In this document: positions 61,841-64,000 of the stretch, in pieces | Layout: each line of letters begins with the position of its first letter | Position numbering within the stretch: position 1 is the first letter of the stretch | Assembly: GCF_016862395.1 (NCBI RefSeq) | Contig: NZ_BOMW01000004.1 | Coordinates: forward strand, 1-64,000 | Origin: Actinoplanes siamensis | Lineage (GTDB): Bacteria; Actinomycetota; Actinomycetes; Mycobacteriales; Micromonosporaceae | DNA length: 64,000 nt | Direction of reading: 5' to 3' | Made by a program: the position numbers and the translations under genes | Notes under the pieces: generated by a model | What the model saw: the letters and a program-made list of their open reading frames with translations, nothing else | Databases searched by the model: none | What the model was told of the DNA's origin: nothing

Positions 61841-62114
61841 AATCACCCTTCTCCGGCGCCGCGAGCGGGTACTCCTCGTCGTCGCGGGCGGCCAGCAGTT
61901 CCAGGGTGTGGCGGTACCGCTGGACGGTGATCTCGCCGTGGAGCAACTGGGCGGCCATCGCGCCCTCCAGGGTGGTCGGCGGCTGCGCCGCGGAATCCGG
62001 GCCGGGACGGTCGGGTTCCGCGCCGGACGCCTCCTGCGCCGGCTCGGTGTCGGGCCAGACGGCGACGATCACGCTGACCAGCAGCACCGCGGTGAACAGC
62101 AGCAGCGCGAGCAT
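61824..62114 (-). CDS. Small membrane protein with SHOCT-like tail
   Basis: A 96-residue protein with one N-terminal TM segment (MLALLLFTAVLLVSVIVAV) and a cytoplasmic acidic, Pro-rich linker. The end, QLLHGEITVQRYRHTLELL, resembles the SHOCT oligomerisation motif (short C-terminal domain). ATG 62114 has GGAGGTGG upstream. The DevR/DosR-type box lies 52 bases upstream, so hypoxia or stress induction is likely. Confidence 0.7.
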   Translation of the reverse strand: MLALLLFTAVLLVSVIVAVWPDTEPAQEASGAEPDRPGPDSAAQPPTTLEGAMAAQLLHGEITVQRYRHTLELLAARDDEEYPLAAPEKGDFSAGP

Positions 62115-62165
62115 GGCTACCACCTCCATGGTGTCCACCCTGCTCCGGCGGCGCCCCGAGGGGCA

Positions 62166-62179
62166 GGGACGAAAGTCCC
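62166..62179. promoter_or_regulatory. DevR/DosR-type box
   Basis: GGGACGAAAGTCCC, a perfect GGGAC/GTCCC palindrome with four central bases, matches the core of the mycobacterial and actinobacterial DevR consensus GGGACTnnnGTCCC. It lies 52 bases upstream of the small membrane protein gene on its promoter side. Confidence 0.65.
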
Positions 62180-62408
62180 GGACACCCCCCTCTTCCTGGA
62201 GTCCGGTGCGGCACCGCCGCCGGATGCGGGCCGATCGGCCCTGCCCGGTACGCCCGGATCATCCGATCGTGGAGGGTGAGCGGAAGGGAGAAACGCGATG
62301 ATCACGCGACCGCGGCTGTCGCAGCGCGGTCGGCTACCTCGTACCAGTACCACCCCAGCCACTGAAGCGGCCATCCCCGCCGAACCCGGCGGTCCGGCCG
62401 TCGCGCCC

Positions 62409-63302
62409 TCACCCGACCAGGAAGACCGGGCAGTGCGCGTGGTGCAGCAACGCCCGGCTCACCGGTCCCAGCCTCGTCCGTCCCGGCGCACGCCCCACCA
62501 CGATCGCCGCGGCGTGCGCCGACGCGGAGACCAGTTCCTCGGCCGGGTTGCCGGCCACCGTCCGGTTCCGCACCCGGACCGCCCCGACCAGCTCGGTCCG
62601 GTCCGGCGTCTCCCCCGGCTGCGCGGCGACCCGCAGCTGCACCACGTCGCAGCCCCGGACACCGGCCTCCCGCACGGCGAACTCGGCCGCCCGGCGGGAC
62701 GCCGCCGATCCCTCCACGCCGGCCACCAGGGGCCGGGCCGCCAGCTCCGGACCGGGGGGCCAGCCCGCCTCGCGCACCACCAGGACCGGGCCGGGATGCC
62801 GGGCCGCGACCCGGTCGGCCACACTGCGGCCCAGCACACCGCGGGCGGCGCCGTGCCGGTGCCCCACCACGAGCAGGTCGGTGGCGGCGGCCTCGGCGAG
62901 CAACACCTCCACCGCGCCAGCCCCGGCCGTGACACGCCCGGAGACCGGCACCTCGGGGGCGAACTCGTGCACCCGGCCGGTGAGCCGCCGCAGCAGCCGG
63001 TCGTCGCGGGCCGGGACGCCCGCGTGCACGATCAGCAGGGCGGCCCCACTCAGCTCGGCCTCGATCGCCGCCAGGTCGGTCACGACGTGGCTGTTGGGCA
63101 GGTCGTCCACCCCGACGACCACGGTCCCCGCCGGTGGGGCCGGGGCCGGCGGGACGTGCGGTGCGGGCGGGGCGTACGGATCCGCGTACGAGAAGGAGCC
63201 GAGGTAGCGGTTGATCACCTCACCGTAGGCATTGGTCCGGTCCGATCCGCCGGCCCGGTGCCGGGCCTGCTGTTGTGCTCGGTAGTTGCCGAGGTCGCTC
63301 AT
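62409..63302 (-). CDS. Tandem universal stress protein
   Basis: A 297-residue protein with an unusual N-terminal segment of about 58 residues, then two USP domains (about 59-195 and 205-297). The first has the ATP-binding pattern VVGHRHGAARGVLGRSVADRV, quoted here as GHRHGAARGVLGRS, followed by HPGPVLVV; the second has GRAPGRTRLGPVSRALLHHA and CPVFLV. Such tandem USPs are typical hypoxia or DevR-regulon members in actinobacteria. It is transcribed on the minus strand, upstream of the small membrane gene. A possible DevR site near its own start was not clear. Confidence 0.92.
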   Translation of the reverse strand: MSDLGNYRAQQQARHRAGGSDRTNAYGEVINRYLGSFSYADPYAPPAPHVPPAPAPPAGTVVVGVDDLPNSHVVTDLAAIEAELSGAALLIVHAGVPARDDRLLRRLTGRVHEFAPEVPVSGRVTAGAGAVEVLLAEAAATDLLVVGHRHGAARGVLGRSVADRVAARHPGPVLVVREAGWPPGPELAARPLVAGVEGSAASRRAAEFAVREAGVRGCDVVQLRVAAQPGETPDRTELVGAVRVRNRTVAGNPAEELVSASAHAAAIVVGRAPGRTRLGPVSRALLHHAHCPVFLVG

Positions 63303-63680
63303 GGCTGCCTCCCGACCTCATCGGTGCTCTGCGCGCCGGGACCGACCGGCGCTCCCTCCTTCCATGTCAGCGCGAAAGTGCCGGCGCGCACAGTGCGATT
63401 GGTCCTGTCCTTCCCGCAGCGGCCGCAACTCGTCGCGGGCCGGCTCCCGCGACCAGGGCGCGAGGTCCCGCCCCTGGTTCCGGGGCCTTCTGGCACGCCT
63501 TCCGGCACACGCGAGGTGTCGCCTGCCCGGATGCGGCAGCATGATGCCGATGACGCACCGCGCCCCGGGCACCGGCATCGAGCCGGTGGCGATCCGCCGC
63601 CACCGGCGGGCCGGCCGGATCGGCCGCAACGGGATCTCACAGCACGCCGCCGCCTTGCCGCCCCAGTCGGCCGGTGCGGC
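63303..63680. other. Gap between the USP and debranching-enzyme genes
   Basis: About 380 bases of high-GC sequence holding the divergent promoters of the USP gene and the right-edge gene. No clear operator or gene was recognised. A CGAAAGTGCC stretch (63371-63380) resembles only half of a DevR box. Confidence 0.45.
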
Positions 63681-64000
63681 ATGACGGGTCCGCGCGACGC
63701 GGGCGAGCCGGCGCCCGTGGGCCAGACTGTCACGTTGGTGGAGGGGTCGACGTTCTGTCTGTCCGACGCGGCCGGCGATGTCGATCCGGGTAACCGGCAC
63801 GGCTTGTTCGTCCGGGACGCGCGGGTGCTGTCGCGGTGGCTGCTGCGGCTGGACGGGCACCGGCCGCAGCCGCTGAGCGTCCTGGCGCCGGACGCGTACG
63901 CGGCCCGGTTCGTCCTGCGACGTCCGCCACCGGCCGGGTCGGCCGACAGCACGGTGCTGCTCACCCGGGAACGCCTGGTCGGTGACGGCCTGCGCGAGAC
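63681..64000 (+). CDS. Glycogen-debranching-enzyme-type protein, N-terminal part (partial)
   Basis: The first 106 codons of a gene that runs off the right edge. VTLVEGSTFCLSDAAGDV, RHGLFVRDARVLSRWLLRLD and HRPQPLSVLAPDAYAARFVL, each within 20 residues, match the N-terminal domain of bacterial amylo-1,6-glucosidase-like enzymes (GDE_N). These enzymes remove glucose side branches from glycogen or trehalose-related polymers. The ATG at 63681 gives the usual family start; the frame is open further upstream but runs antisense to the USP gene. Confidence 0.85.
   Translation, partial: MTGPRDAGEPAPVGQTVTLVEGSTFCLSDAAGDVDPGNRHGLFVRDARVLSRWLLRLDGHRPQPLSVLAPDAYAARFVLRRPPPAGSADSTVLLTRERLVGDGLRE

Noticed and set aside
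62298-63680. Plus-strand frame with a good GGAAGGGAG before ATG 62298, open right into the debranching-type gene
   Set aside because: The sequence is antisense to the tandem USP gene and lacks protein-like features; the debranching enzyme starts naturally at 63681.

Overview
The window is very GC-rich DNA with tightly packed genes, GTG/TTG starts, strong GC hairpins between convergent genes, a HAIR-like (HspR) operator on lon and a DevR/DosR-type box. With PadR, PaaX, WYL and YtrA-type regulators, F420-type proteins and many secreted multidomain enzymes carrying ricin-type lectin, CBM2, CBM6, PKD, PA14 and LamG modules, this points to a soil actinobacterium. My inference is a Micromonosporaceae member (Actinoplanes-like). 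No rRNA, tRNA, CRISPR array or intact mobile element was seen.

Layout. 1-13.1 kb: end of a wall-anchored surface protein, then small regulator/enzyme units (divergent DUF418 and GNAT-PaaX genes around twin palindromes; a YtrA-type GntR regulator with an 11-bp-arm palindrome; a WYL regulator divergent from a hydrolase; a DUF885 peptidase-like protein), with remnants of a GH43 enzyme and a GNAT protein. 13-24.4 kb: a secreted ThuA-lectin protein, an orphan MurG-type glycosyltransferase, a large secreted hydrolase, Lon, an S37 peptidase and a ZIP transporter. 24.6-28 kb: DoxX and DUF305 proteins and a copper amine oxidase split over two genes. 28-31.3 kb: a polytopic membrane protein, an anti-sigma-type ATPase and a DinB protein. 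31.4-37.7 kb: secreted carbohydrate enzymes, namely a PQQ sugar dehydrogenase translationally coupled to a ThuA/3-keto-sugar-hydrolase fusion, both ending in the same lectin domain (382 bp, one mismatch), plus a CE1-like esterase with CBM2. 37.9-41.4 kb: a PaaX-type regulator, peroxiredoxin, phenylacetate-CoA ligase and an F420-type oxidoreductase. 41.8-57 kb: asparagine synthetase, an OafA-type acyltransferase, a GAF/ANTAR-like protein, two chemoreceptors, a PrnB-like protein paired with a hybrid kinase, and a large GH2 enzyme. 57-64 kb: PadR, integrase and permease remnants, an inositol-monophosphatase-like protein, tandem Imm5-like proteins, then a stress-type block (VIT1-like transporter, GAF protein, small membrane protein behind the DevR-type box, tandem-USP protein, start of a glycogen-debranching-type enzyme).

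The most coherent system is the 31.4-35.9 kb operon: an extracellular sugar oxidase and a keto-sugar hydrolase sharing one targeting lectin, consistent with an oxidise-then-cleave route for glycosides outside the cell. The most unusual enzyme is the split amine oxidase, whose catalytic subunit keeps the copper ligands and the cofactor-position tyrosine but seems to lack the catalytic-base aspartate. All assignments come from reading the sequence by eye; no database search was run.
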